DNA from: Victivallaceae bacterium
GTDB lineage: Bacteria > Verrucomicrobiota > Lentisphaeria > Victivallales > Victivallaceae
Reading direction: 5' to 3'
NCBI GenBank assembly: GCA_028698975.1
Contig: JAQVVK010000120.1
Span: 1 to 6,392 of the forward strand
DNA: 6,392 nt
This document shows positions 6,062-6,392 of the stretch, one piece after another. Positions within the stretch are counted from its first letter, which is position 1, and each line of letters begins with the position of its first letter. Below the pieces are notes generated by a model. That model ran no database searches and was not told where the DNA came from. It saw nothing but the letters and a program-made list of their open reading frames with translations. The position numbers were made by a program, and so were the translations under genes.

Positions 6062-6392
6062 ATGTTATTTCGATACTGCAAACTTCTTTTCGGGATAGCC
6101 GCAATTTTTGCGCTGGGTTCAACGCTGATGGCGGAGCTTGACCCGGAGCCGGAGAAACCCGGCTCCTACATTCCCGACGATTTTCCGCTGCCCGCCCGGA
6201 TGCATCCTTTGCTGAGTGCCGGACAGGTCAGCATAAATCTGCCGGGAGTCGGCCGCTATCGCATCGGCCAAAACATAGACCGCACTTCGCTGGCCGGTAC
6301 CTGGAAATTTTCCGGCATGGAGAGTGCCGAACTGCCGTTTCCGGCGACCGCCACCGGTGATGAACGGCAATTCATCGCCCCGTCGTTTGATG
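6062..6392 (+). CDS. Secreted GH2-like glycosidase, N-terminal part (runs off window)
   Basis: The frame is open from ATG 6062 to the end of the window, giving 110 codons. It is preceded by CAGGGAA about nine bases upstream and lies 28 bp after the GH42-type gene. The first 24 residues form a Sec signal peptide: basic R4 and K7, hydrophobic core roughly 8-22, likely cleavage after TLMA and before ELDPEP. Residues 76-83 (SLAGTWKF) and the phrase IAPSFD at 105-110 match the start of the GH2 sugar-binding jelly-roll domain, which typically reads LxGxWkF and then pxFDDsxW. The catalytic part is outside the window, so beta-galactosidase, glucuronidase or mannosidase activity cannot be told apart, and a sugar-binding domain in a non-GH2 protein is possible. 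Export separates it from its two cytoplasmic neighbours, suggesting it acts first on the polymer or on glycan entering the periplasm. Confidence 0.7.
   Translation, partial: MLFRYCKLLFGIAAIFALGSTLMAELDPEPEKPGSYIPDDFPLPARMHPLLSAGQVSINLPGVGRYRIGQNIDRTSLAGTWKFSGMESAELPFPATATGDERQFIAPSFD

Noticed and set aside
4948..6081. 377-codon minus-strand frame opposite the GH42-type gene
   Set aside because: It is a shadow caused by GC-biased third positions of the real gene. The sequence has no recognisable domain and its start lies over the next operon gene.

Overview
The window looks like part of a bacterial chromosome from the Lentisphaerae/Victivallales (PVC group). The main reasons are the very typical pseudopilin N-terminus (KKSFTLIELLVVIAIIAIL, followed by an AMLLPALNKAR-type segment), its C-terminal FFDGHVE motif, and its position beside carbohydrate-degradation genes. 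As I recall, such pairings occur in large numbers in that group. This assignment is an inference from protein style. There is no rRNA or other direct phylogenetic marker apart from a thiC fragment.

Layout, all genes on the + strand. Bases 1-296 are the 3' end of thiC (thiamin pyrimidine synthesis), ending in the CX2CX4C iron-sulphur motif. Bases 297-660 are non-coding and unusually structured: at least seven stem-loops with perfect arms follow one another, with a 36-bp tandem repeat among them. Bases 661-993 become AT-rich and hold a likely promoter region for the next gene: two 12-bp direct repeats 21 bp apart, then a perfect TATAAT with no good -35. Bases 994-1752 encode a type II secretion-type pseudopilin, followed at 1763-1796 by a hairpin with a weak T-run. 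Then come a clan GH-D-like alpha-galactosidase-type barrel protein with a discoidin-like module (1891-4047), a GH42/clan GH-A-type beta-glycosidase (4111-6033), and the start of a signal-peptide-bearing GH2-like protein (6062 to beyond the window end).

How they may work together: the last three genes are closely spaced and look like one glycan-utilisation operon. The pseudopilin probably leads the same transcript, with the hairpin partly limiting read-through. The first two glycosidases have no signal peptide and should act in the cytoplasm on imported oligosaccharides, whereas the GH2-like protein is exported. The promoter geometry resembles sites used by AraC-type activators, which would fit substrate-induced control. 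No regulator or transporter gene lies inside the window, and I see no CRISPR array, phage, IS element, tRNA or rRNA.
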